In this document: positions 7,533 to 15,213 of the stretch, in pieces
How the letters are laid out: the number at the start of each line of letters is the position of its first letter
Position numbering within the stretch: the stretch's first letter is position 1
Source of the DNA: DATLNF01 sp963765815
GTDB taxonomy: Bacteria > Actinomycetota > Actinomycetes > BP-191
DNA: 64,000 bases
Assembly: GCA_963765815.1 (NCBI GenBank)
Contig: CAVXXT010000008.1
Coordinates: 372,001-436,000 of the forward strand
Reading direction: 5' to 3'
Position numbers and translations under genes: made by a program
Notes under the pieces: model-generated
The model's input: only the letters and a program-made list of their open reading frames with translations
What the model was told of the DNA's origin: nothing
The model's database searches: none

Positions 7533-8983
7533 ATGGCGTACGCCGACCTGCGCGACTTCCTGCGCCGTCTCGAGCGCGAGGGCGAGCTGCGCCACGTGTC
7601 CGCTCCGGTGGACCCGCACCTCGAGGTCACCGAGATCGTGACGCGGGTGGTTCGCGACGGCGGGCCCGCGCTGGTGTTCGACCAGCCGCAGGGCGCGAGC
7701 ATGCCGCTGGCGATCAACCTGTTCGGCACCGAGCGGCGGATGGCCATGGCGCTGGGCGTCGACTCCCTCGACGAGATCGGCGACCGGATCGGCGACGCTG
7801 CTCAAGCCGGAGATGCCGCACGGCTTCGGCGGCGTCCGCGAGGCGATCGGCAAGCTCGCGTCGCTGCGCGGCGTGCCGCCCAAGATGGTGTCGCACCGCG
7901 CCGTGCCAGGAGGTCGTGAAGACCGGCGCCGACGTCGACCTGTTCGAGTTCCCCGCGCTGCACGCCTGGCCCGAGGACGGCGGCGCGTTCCTGAACCTCG
8001 GGCTGACGCACACCAAGCACCCGGAGACCGGCGTCCGCAACCTCGGGATGTACCGGCTGCAGCGGCACGACCGCAACACCGTCGGCATGCACTGGCAGAT
8101 CCACAAGGACTCGACGGCGCACCATGCGGTGGCCGAGCGCCGGGGGGAGCGGCTTCCGGTCGCGATCGCGTTCGGCTGCGACCCAGTCGTCACCTACGCC
8201 GCGAGCGCGCCGCTGCCGGGGATCGACGAGTACCTCTTCGCCGGGTTCCTCCGCGGCAAGCGGGTCGAGCTGGTCGACTGCAAGACCGTCCCGCTGCAGG
8301 TGCCGGCCAACGCGCAGATCGTCCTCGAGGGCTGGCTCGAGCCGGGGGTACGCCGTCCCGAAGGGCCGTTCGGCGACCACACCGGCTTCTACACGCCGGT
8401 CGAGCCGTTCCCGGCGCTCACCGTCGACTGCGTGACGATGCAGCGCGACCCGATCTTCCAGACCATCGTCGTCGGCCGGCCGCCGCAGGAGGACGGGCCG
8501 ATCGGCAAGGCGACGGAGCGGATCTTCCTGCCGCTCATCACGATGACGCTGCCGGAGATCGTCGACTACGACCTCCCCGTCGAGGGCGTGTTCCACAACT
8601 GCGTGATCGTCTCGATCGACAAGCGCTACCCCAAGCAGGCGCACAAGGTGATGAACGCGATCTGGGGCACCGGACTCCTGTCGCTGTCCAAGCTGATCGT
8701 CGTCGTCGACGCCGACTGCGACGTGCACGACTACCGCGAGGTCGCGTGGCGCGCGTTCGGCAACGTCGACTACGCGCACGACCTGCTGCTCACCAGCGGG
8801 CCGGTGGACCACCTCGACCACGCGGCGTACCAGCAGTTCTGGGGCGGCAAGGCCGGGGTCGACGCGACCCGCAAGCTGCCGACCGAGGGCTACGACCGCG
8901 CGGGCGGCTGGCCGACGATGCTCGTGCAGGACCCCGACGTCGTGGCGCGGGTGGACGCGCGGTGGCGCGAGCTCGGGCTGTGA
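7533..8983 (+). pseudogene. ubiD: UbiD-family decarboxylase (menaquinone pathway), interrupted by two frameshifts
   Basis: A UbiD/MqnL-type prenyl-FMN decarboxylase, thought to act late in the futalosine pathway on the naphthoate ring. Three frames must be joined: MAYADLRDFLRRLERE to about 7797; LLKPEMPHGFGGVREAIG to about 7897; then QEVVKTGADVDLFEF to the stop. Removing one base at each joint gives a 482-residue protein of normal UbiD length with no lost motif. The first joint reads GACGCTGCTC where GACCTGCTC is expected. Everything downstream (HWQIHKDSTAHHA, EGPFGDHTGFY) is intact and followed by mqnP and ubiX in tight overlap. I therefore think the breaks are sequence errors rather than decay. 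Confidence 0.85.
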
Positions 8984-9837
8984 GGCGCTTCCTGCGCCTG
9001 GTCGCGATCGAGCACTCGGTCTTCGCCCTGCCCTTCGCCTACATCGCGACGCTGACCGCGATGCGCGACGAGCACGGACGGGTGCTGGCCGGCGACCTCC
9101 TGCTGGTGACCGTCGCGATGGTGGCCGCGCGGACGCTCGCGATGGCCGCGAACCGCGTGATCGACCGGGGGATCGACGCGCGCAACCCACGCACCGCGAG
9201 TCGCGAGCTGGTCACCGGAGCGCTGTCGGTGCGCGTTGCCGTCATCGGCGCCGTCGTGTCCCTGGTGGTCTTCCTCGCCGCCGCCTTCGCGCTGTCGCCG
9301 CTCTGTGGTGCGCTCGCGCCGATCGCGATCGTCCCGCTGGTCGGCTATCCCTACACGAAGCGCGTGACCTGGCTCTGCCACGCCGTGCTCGGCGTCGCGC
9401 AGGGCATCGCGCCGGTCGGCGCGTGGATCGCGGTGACCGGCCGGTGGTCGTGGACCGCGGTGCTGCTCGGCCTGGCGGTCGGCTCCTGGATCGGCGCGTT
9501 CGACCTCATCTACGCCTGTCAGGACGCCGACTCCGACCGTCGCGAGGGAGTGCAGTCGGTGCCCGCCCGCTTCGGGGTCGCCAATGCGCTGCGCGCGTCC
9601 GCCGTCACGCACGTCGGGACTGTCGCGCTGCTCGCGGCGTACGGCGTCGCCGCCGACCTGGGCCGGGGCTGGGCGGCGGGGGTGGTCGTGACCGCGCTGG
9701 CCCTGGCGTACGAGCACAGCATCGTCCGGCCGGACGACCTCTCGCGCGTCAACCGCGCGTTCTTCACCGTCAACGGCTTCGTCGGGATCGGCCTGCTCGG
9801 CTTCGCCCTCCTCGACCTCGGGCCGGTGCTCCGGTGA
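8980..9837 (+). CDS. mqnP: UbiA-family prenyltransferase (MqnP-like)
   Basis: A 285-residue integral membrane prenyltransferase. The first Asp-rich motif is NRVIDRGIDARNPRT (Asn58, Asp62, Asp66) and the second is DLIYACQDADSDR. Both bind Mg-diphosphate of the isoprenoid donor. With ubiD-like and ubiX-like genes on either side it should attach the polyprenyl chain to the dihydroxynaphthoate ring in the futalosine menaquinone route. GTG start overlaps the ubiD stop (GTGA), and its stop overlaps the ubiX start. Confidence 0.9.
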   Translation: MRRFLRLVAIEHSVFALPFAYIATLTAMRDEHGRVLAGDLLLVTVAMVAARTLAMAANRVIDRGIDARNPRTASRELVTGALSVRVAVIGAVVSLVVFLAAAFALSPLCGALAPIAIVPLVGYPYTKRVTWLCHAVLGVAQGIAPVGAWIAVTGRWSWTAVLLGLAVGSWIGAFDLIYACQDADSDRREGVQSVPARFGVANALRASAVTHVGTVALLAAYGVAADLGRGWAAGVVVTALALAYEHSIVRPDDLSRVNRAFFTVNGFVGIGLLGFALLDLGPVLR

Positions 9838-10487
9838 GCGACGACCGGGTCCCGTGGGTCGTCGGGGTCAGCGGCGCGAGTGGCACGCCCTACGCGCGGT
9901 CCGTCATCTCCGGGCTGCTGGACGCCGGGCACCAGGTCGACCTCGTCGTCTCGCGCGCCGCGCGGCTGACCCTGCTCGATGAGACCGGGATCGGCTGGCG
10001 GGACGCGCACTGGCGCGACGACCTCGCGGTCTGGCTCGGCCGCGACGTCGACCGCGACATCGAAGGGGCGGTGCGCCACTGGACCCCGGGTGACCTGGCG
10101 GCCGGACCGGCCAGCGGCTCGTACGTCACCCGGGGGATGGCGGTCGTGCCGGCGAGCACCGCGGCGGTCGCGGGCATCGCGCTCGGGCTGAGCAAGGACC
10201 TGCTGCAGCGCGCGGCGGACGTGACTCTGAAGGAGGGGCGACCGCTCGTCGTGGTGCCGCGGGAGACGCCGCTGGCGCGGACGCATCTCGTGCAGCTGCT
10301 CGCGCTGCACGACGTGGGGGCGGTGGTCCTGCCGGCGTCTCCGGCCTTCTACTCCGGTCCGACGCGGATCGAGGAGCTGGTGGACTTCGTGGCGGGTCGG
10401 GTGCTCGACGCCCTCGGCGTGCCGCACTCGCTCTACCGCCGGTGGACCGGGGAGCTGGGCGCCGGGCGCGAGCCCGGCCCGGGCTAG
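9834..10487 (+). CDS. ubiX: UbiX-family flavin prenyltransferase
   Basis: A 217-residue flavoprotein with the UbiX FMN-binding opening GVSGASGTPYARSVI and the later VVPASTAAVAGIALG and VVVPRETPLARTHLVQL motifs. It makes the prenylated FMN cofactor needed by UbiD-type decarboxylases, so its linkage to the ubiD-like gene is functional. Start GTG overlaps the mqnP stop by four bases. It converges on the BldC-like gene with the two stop codons sharing bases 10484-10487. Confidence 0.9.
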   Translation: MSDDRVPWVVGVSGASGTPYARSVISGLLDAGHQVDLVVSRAARLTLLDETGIGWRDAHWRDDLAVWLGRDVDRDIEGAVRHWTPGDLAAGPASGSYVTRGMAVVPASTAAVAGIALGLSKDLLQRAADVTLKEGRPLVVVPRETPLARTHLVQLLALHDVGAVVLPASPAFYSGPTRIEELVDFVAGRVLDALGVPHSLYRRWTGELGAGREPGPG

Positions 10488-10708
10488 GCGGTGCGGCTGA
10501 CCAGGCGAGCGGGGGCCGGCGCGGTCGCGCGTGAGGTGTCGCCGTGGAGCAGGGCGCGGACCTCGGACTCGCGGAAGCGGCGGTGACCGCCGGGCGTGCG
10601 CACGCTGCCGATGCGGCCGGCGACGGCCCAGCGCGTGACGGTCTTCGGGTCGACCCGGAAGAGGGTCGCAACCTCGCCGGGGGTCATCAGCCGGTCGCGG
10701 TGCTCCAT
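10484..10708 (-). CDS. BldC-like small MerR-type DNA-binding protein
   Basis: A 74-residue protein consisting almost only of a winged helix: LMTPGEVATLFRVDPKTVTRWAVAGRIGSVRTPGGHRRFRESEVRALL closely resembles BldC of Streptomyces, which binds direct repeats and controls development. The start at 10708 gives the usual family length; longer upstream reading is not supported. Lying between menaquinone genes it could regulate them, but that is inference. Orthology to bldC rather than a paralogue cannot be settled here. Confidence 0.85.
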   Translation of the reverse strand: MEHRDRLMTPGEVATLFRVDPKTVTRWAVAGRIGSVRTPGGHRRFRESEVRALLHGDTSRATAPAPARLVSRTA

Positions 10709-10750
10709 GGCCGTCTCCTGTCTGGACCGGGCGGCGGGGGGCCGCTCGGA

Positions 10751-10773
10751 GGTCGTTGTCGAGGGCAACGACC
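10751..10773. promoter_or_regulatory. Stem-loop between the 43-residue ORF and the BldC-like gene
   Basis: GGTCGTTG and CAACGACC form an eight-base perfect stem with a seven-base loop. It lies 43 bases upstream of the BldC-like start on the minus strand and downstream of the small ORF. It could terminate the small transcript or sit in the leader of the regulator. There is no T-tract. Confidence 0.35.
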
Positions 10774-10855
10774 CACCGCGCGGAAGGTGACGGCCCGCGC
10801 AAAACCGCGCTCCGGGCGCACGAGGGTCGCAACCGGACATCCGCGGCGCGCGGAT

Positions 10856-10987
10856 CTAGTGGGCGGCGCGGTCGCGGATGCGGCGGACGGCGTCGCGGAC
10901 GGCGTGCGGGCGGGCGTGGCCGGCGCGGGCGACGTCGGCGCGGACCTCCTGCTGCCTCGCGTGGACCAGCTCGATGCTGACGATCAT
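10856..10987 (-). CDS. 43-residue arginine-rich small protein, unknown
   Basis: This short frame starts ATG 10987 and encodes a 43-residue, strongly basic, probably helical peptide rich in Arg, Ala and His (VRDAVRRIRDRAAH at the end). A good ribosome site (GGGAGGTGA) lies upstream. A promoter-like pair fits too: TCGACA (11052-11047) and TATAGT (11028-11023), spaced 18. It diverges from the Lrp/AsnC gene. I do not recognise the family. Translation signals favour a real gene over chance. Confidence 0.55.
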   Translation of the reverse strand: MIVSIELVHARQQEVRADVARAGHARPHAVRDAVRRIRDRAAH

Positions 10988-11022
10988 GATGCTCACCTCC
11001 CTTGTCTGCCTTACAGATCGCT

Positions 11023-11052
11023 ACTATACCTCACTAACAGTAACGATGTCGA
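11023..11052 (-). promoter_or_regulatory. Promoter for the 43-residue ORF, in an AT-rich island
   Basis: On the minus strand TCGACA and TATAGT are separated by 18 bases, in an AT-rich patch unusual for this genome. The patch is the divergent region with the Lrp/AsnC gene, so an Lrp operator may overlap it. Confidence 0.4.
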
Positions 11053-11085
11053 AACCATTTCCCCTGCTGGACCATCGGAGGGCTG

Positions 11086-11598
11086 ATGACCCGGAACCGC
11101 CCGCCCCGGCCGCTCGACGAGGTCGACCACGTGCTGGTCGCGGCCCTGCGGTCCGACGCGCGAGCGACGTACGCCGAGCTCGCCGCCCTCGCCGGGTTGA
11201 GCGCGCCGGCCGTGCGCGACCGGGTCGCCCGGCTCGAGCAGGCCGGCGTGCTGACCGGCTACCACGCCGCCGTCGCGCCGGCCGCGCTCGGCTTCGGCGT
11301 CAGCGCTCTGGTCGGCGTGCACCAGGCCGACGGGGTCGAGCAGGACGACCTCGCGCGCCGCCTCGAGGGGGTGCCGGAGATCGAGGACTGCTGGTTCGTC
11401 GCGGGCGACGAGGCGTTCGTCGTCAAGGTCCGGGTGCCGGACGTCGACGCGCTCGAGCACACCCTCGCCGTCCTCCGCCGGATCCCCGGCGTCGCGCGGA
11501 CGCGGACCACCGTCGTGCTCTCCACCCGGTGGGAGGGACGCATCCGCATGCCGTCGAGTGCTGGCCCGACCCGTGAGGACCCAACCCGTGATGACTAG
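11086..11598 (+). CDS. Lrp/AsnC-family transcriptional regulator
   Basis: A 170-residue regulator with an N-terminal winged helix-turn-helix (about residues 12-60, YAELAALAGLSAPAVRDRVARLEQAGVLTGY) and a C-terminal RAM ligand-binding fold. The family forms octamers that respond to amino acids. Start ATG 11086 has GGAGGG upstream. It is transcribed away from the 43-residue ORF and lies between the mqnP/ubiX and mqnE genes, so autoregulation and control of the neighbour are plausible. The C-terminus past about residue 150 is poorly conserved. Confidence 0.88.
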   Translation: MTRNRPPRPLDEVDHVLVAALRSDARATYAELAALAGLSAPAVRDRVARLEQAGVLTGYHAAVAPAALGFGVSALVGVHQADGVEQDDLARRLEGVPEIEDCWFVAGDEAFVVKVRVPDVDALEHTLAVLRRIPGVARTRTTVVLSTRWEGRIRMPSSAGPTREDPTRDD

Positions 11599-11743
11599 TG
11601 CGCAACCGGGGCAACCGGCCACCGGGACGTAGTCACCGACCAGGGGCTAAACCCCCTCATCGGGCCATGGGAAAAGTCGGGCAATGCGTCGACGCTGACA
11701 CAGACCGCCGGACACCGGCCCATTCACCACACGGGAGCGCTCA

Positions 11744-13469
11744 ATGCGTTCGATTCCTCGACTTGTCGCCGCAGCAGCAGTGCTCGGCGTCGTGATTCCC
11801 ACCGCGACGGCAGCCAACGCCGCCACCGCCCCGGTCAAGGCCGCCGGCGTCGCCCAGTCCACCGCCAAGCTGATCCAGGTCGACGCGTTCGGCAAGAGCG
11901 TCACGCTGGGCAGCCTCACCAGCACCGCCGGAACGAAGGACGCGCTCGACGCGATCGTCGAGTTCACGCCCGTCGTCGTCGACGGCGTGAAGAGCGGCAC
12001 GCAGTCCGTCACCCCGTCGTCGTCGCCGAAGTCGGTGCCCGCGCAGAGCACCTCCGCCGCCGGCCTCCCGTCGACGCTCCTGTCGGCGTCGTCGCCGGCA
12101 GCGCAGCTGGTCGCCTCCGTCACCAACGGCGCGCCGACGGCTGGTCTCACCGGGACGCTCGGCTCGGTGCGCCTGCTCGGGACCGACCTCCTCGGCACCA
12201 GCGGCGTCCAGGTCGGCTCCGCGGTCACCGGCGTCGGATCCGACGCGTCGAAGGCGGTGTCCGCGAAGAACATCGGGATGCCCAGCCTCGCCGACATCAT
12301 CAGCGGTCTCGGGCTCGACCTCAGCGCGCTTCCGCTGCCGGTCGTGCAGGACCTGCTCCGCTCCCTCCCCGGCACGCTCGCTCCGGCGATCGAGACCGCG
12401 ATGACGGGCGCGCAGTCCGCGCAGTCGGCCGTCGACTCCGCCCAGGCGCAGGTCACCGCGGCCCAGTCCCAGGTCGCTCCGGCGCAAGCGGCCGTCGCCT
12501 CGGCCACCACGGCCATGAGCCAGGCCGACGCCGCGGTCGCCGCGGCGCAGGCCCAGCTGAACGCGGCGAACGCGCTGCCGATCCCGATCCCGGCCGACAT
12601 CGCGTCCGCTACTCGCCGCGCTGTCGGCGGCCCAGTCCCAGGCCAACGCGGCAGCAGCCACCCTGGCCAACGCCAACGCGGCACTCGCCGCGGCCAACGC
12701 CGCCGTGGACACCGCGCAGGCCGCGCTGAACGCGGCGCTCGCCGCGCTCAACTCGGCGCTCGACACGGTGCTCGCGCTCGCCGCCAGCATCCTGGATGTG
12801 CCGCTCGTGTCGATCGTGTCGATCAACGTCTCGTCGCTCGCCCAGGTGGGCCCGAAGGCGACCAACCGCACGGCCGACGTCACCGGCACCATCTCCGGCG
12901 TCTCGGTTCTCGGCGCCGACGTGCTGGCGATGGCCGGCCTCGGCTCGACGGTCGACGTCATCGGCTCGGCCAGCGCAGCGGTGAACCAGATCAACTCGCA
13001 GGTTCGTGGCGTCCTCAGCCCGGTCTTCTCGGCGCTGAACTCCGCGGTGCCCGGACTGACCGTCCCGACGCCGTCGGTGGAGTTCCTCACCAAGCAGACC
13101 GGCGTGGGCACCGACGGAGCCTTCGGCACCGCGTTCGCCGCGGTCAACGCGCTCACCGTCAAGATCGGCGCGCTGACGATCCCGACCCTGGTGGCCCTGC
13201 CCACCCTGCCCGCGCTGCCCGGCATCACCCAGTCCGCCGCCTCGATCAGCACCGCCCCGATCGCGATGGTGGTCGGCCAGCTTGGCGAGTCCGCTCGGTT
13301 CCGTCCGGCCTCCACGACCGGCGCGCCGATCACCCCCGGCTCGCCCGGCACCAACGGCGGCCCGACCCTGCCCAGCACGGGCGCCCCGGTCGGCCTCGCC
13401 GTCGCCGCCCTCGTCGTGACCGGACTGGCGGTCGCCGCCCGTCGGCGCACCGCAGAGTCGATCGGCTAG
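11744..13469 (+). pseudogene. LPXTG-anchored coiled-coil surface protein, one frameshift
   Basis: A secreted cell-wall protein of 574 residues after one correction. It has a Sec signal peptide (RLVAAAAVLGVVIPTATAANA) and a Val/Ser/Thr-rich first half. An Ala/Gln-rich coiled coil follows (SAQSAVDSAQAQVTAAQSQ through NAALAAANAAVDTAQAALN), then a second globular half and a sortase signal: LPSTG at 13368-13382, a hydrophobic helix and RRR. Sortase would join it to peptidoglycan. The frame breaks inside the coiled coil near 12608, where TCCGCTACTC stands for an expected TCCCTACTC; both halves are otherwise clean. I know no function. Confidence 0.75.
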
Positions 13470-13487
13470 CCAGAGAGCGCACCCCGG

Positions 13488-13517
13488 AGCCGGCGTACCC
13501 ACTCGGGTACGCCGGCT
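13488..13517 (+). terminator. Strong hairpin after the LPXTG gene
   Basis: AGCCGGCGTACCC and GGGTACGCCGGCT make a 13-base perfect stem with an ACTC loop, 19 bases past the stop. No long T-run follows, as is common for actinobacterial terminators. It separates the surface-protein gene from mqnE. Confidence 0.7.
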
Positions 13518-13540
13518 TCGGCGCGTCCGGGGTGCCGACA

Positions 13541-13552
13541 TAAGGTCGACGC
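13541..13552 (+). promoter_or_regulatory. -10 box giving a probable leaderless mqnE mRNA
   Basis: TAAGGT (TAnnnT type) at 13541-13546 ends six bases before ATG 13553, and no ribosome site is present. Confidence 0.5.
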
Positions 13553-14695
13553 ATGGACACCGGCGAGCAGTCTGCGATCGAGCGCAAGGTCCTGGCCGGC
13601 GAGCGGCTCAGCTACGACGACGGCGTCGCGCTCTACGACTGCGACGACCTGGCCTGGCTGGGCGGGCTCGCGCACCACGTCCGCACCGAGCGCAACGGCG
13701 ACCGGGTGATGTTCAACGTCAATCGGCACCTCAACCTCACCAATGTGTGCACGGCCTCATGCGCCTACTGCTCCTTCCAGCGCAAGCCCGGCGACGCCGA
13801 CGCGTACACGATGCGGGTCGAGGAGGCGGTGCGGCTCGCGACCGCGATGCAGGCGGAGGGCCTCACCGAGCTGCACATCGTCAACGGCCTGCACCCGACC
13901 TTGCCGTGGAAGTACTACCCGCGGGTCCTGCGTGAGCTCCGTGACGCGCTGCCCGGTGTCGCGCTCAAGGCGTTCACCGCCACCGAGATCCACTTCTTCG
14001 AGCGGCTGTCCGGCCTGTCGGCGGAGCAGATCCTCGACGAGCTGATCGACGCCGGTCTGACCTCGCTCACCGGCGGCGGCGCGGAGATCTTCGACTGGGA
14101 GGTGCGGTCGCAGATCGTCGACCACGACACCCACTGGGAGGACTGGTCGAGGATCCACCGCATCGCTCATCGGCTGGGCCTGCGCACCCCGTGCACGATG
14201 CTCTACGGCCACATCGAGGAGCCCCGCCATCGGGTCGACCACGTGCTCCGGCTGCGTGAGCTGCAGGACGAGACCGGCGGCTTCGTCGTCTTCATCCCGC
14301 TGCGCTTCCACAACGACAACAACCCGCTCGGCGCGACGACTCGGATGGCGACGGGGGCTGAGGTGCTGAAGACCTTCGCGGTGTCGCGCCTCCTCTTCGA
14401 CAACATCGACCACGTCAAGAACTTCTGGGTCATGCACGGACTGTCGACCGCGCAGCTGTCGCTGTCGTTCGGCGCCGACGACCTCGACGGATCGGTGGTC
14501 GAGTACAAGATCACCCACGACGCCGACGGCTTCGGCACGCCGGACAAGATGTCGCGCGAGGGCCTGCTCGAGCTGATCCGCGACGCCGGCTTCCGCCCGG
14601 TCGAGCGGGACACCCGCTACAACGTCATCCGCGAGTACGACGGCCCCGTGCCGCTCGCCGAGAGGCGCGCTGTGCCGCAGGAGATCTCGTCGTGA
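13553..14695 (+). CDS. mqnE: Aminofutalosine synthase MqnE (radical SAM)
   Basis: A 380-residue radical SAM enzyme that joins the MqnA product with S-adenosylmethionine to form aminofutalosine, the second step of the futalosine menaquinone pathway. The cluster-binding motif is CTASCAYC (Cys66, Cys70, Cys73). HLNLTNVC, SFQRKPGD and FHNDNNPLG fit MqnE rather than MqnC. Starts at ATG 13553, apparently leaderless. The stop overlaps the DinB gene by four bases. Confidence 0.93.
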   Translation: MDTGEQSAIERKVLAGERLSYDDGVALYDCDDLAWLGGLAHHVRTERNGDRVMFNVNRHLNLTNVCTASCAYCSFQRKPGDADAYTMRVEEAVRLATAMQAEGLTELHIVNGLHPTLPWKYYPRVLRELRDALPGVALKAFTATEIHFFERLSGLSAEQILDELIDAGLTSLTGGGAEIFDWEVRSQIVDHDTHWEDWSRIHRIAHRLGLRTPCTMLYGHIEEPRHRVDHVLRLRELQDETGGFVVFIPLRFHNDNNPLGATTRMATGAEVLKTFAVSRLLFDNIDHVKNFWVMHGLSTAQLSLSFGADDLDGSVVEYKITHDADGFGTPDKMSREGLLELIRDAGFRPVERDTRYNVIREYDGPVPLAERRAVPQEISS

Positions 14696-15213
14696 CCTGG
14701 ACCGTGCCTGAGCCGGTCGAGCCGACGACGACCCACGTCGCCGGCGAACGGGAGATGCTCGAGTCCTGGCTCGACTTCCACCGCACGACGCTGCTGCACA
14801 AGTGCGCCGGGCTCACCGGCGAGCAGCTCGCCATGCGCAGTGTCGAGCCGTCGTCGCTGTCGTTGCTGGGCCTGCTGCGGCACATGGCCGAGGTGGAGCG
14901 CGGCTGGTTCCGCAAGAACATCGCCGGCGAGGACGTCCCGTGGATCTACTGCCTCGATCCCGCCGGGGACGCCGACTTCGACGACATCGACCCGGCCACG
15001 GCAGAGACCGATCACGCGCGTTTCGTCGCGGAGTGCCAGTCAGCTCGCGACGCGGTCGCGGGCCGCTCGCTCGACGACACGTTCATTCACCCTCGTCGCG
15101 GAACCACGATGAGCGTGCGCTGGGTCTACGTGCACATGATCGAGGAGTACGCGCGGCACAACGGCCACGCGGACCTGCTGCGCGAGCGGATCGACGGCCG
15201 CGTCGACGAGTAG
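14692..15213 (+). CDS. DinB/DUF664-family protein
   Basis: A 173-residue four-helix-bundle protein of the DinB/DUF664 type, with family-typical LLGLLRHMAEVERGWF and VHMIEEYARHNGHADLLRE; its histidines probably form the metal site. Members include thiol transferases (mycothiol or bacillithiol S-transferases), but no substrate can be read here. GTG start overlaps the mqnE stop, so it is translated with mqnE. Its TAG and the copA stop on the other strand abut at 15213/15214. Confidence 0.85.
   Translation: MTWTVPEPVEPTTTHVAGEREMLESWLDFHRTTLLHKCAGLTGEQLAMRSVEPSSLSLLGLLRHMAEVERGWFRKNIAGEDVPWIYCLDPAGDADFDDIDPATAETDHARFVAECQSARDAVAGRSLDDTFIHPRRGTTMSVRWVYVHMIEEYARHNGHADLLRERIDGRVDE

Noticed and set aside
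12420..12780. DNA tandem repeat or CRISPR-like array
   Set aside because: The repetitiveness is at the protein level (Ala/Gln-rich coiled coil). Units differ in sequence and length, and there are no spacers.
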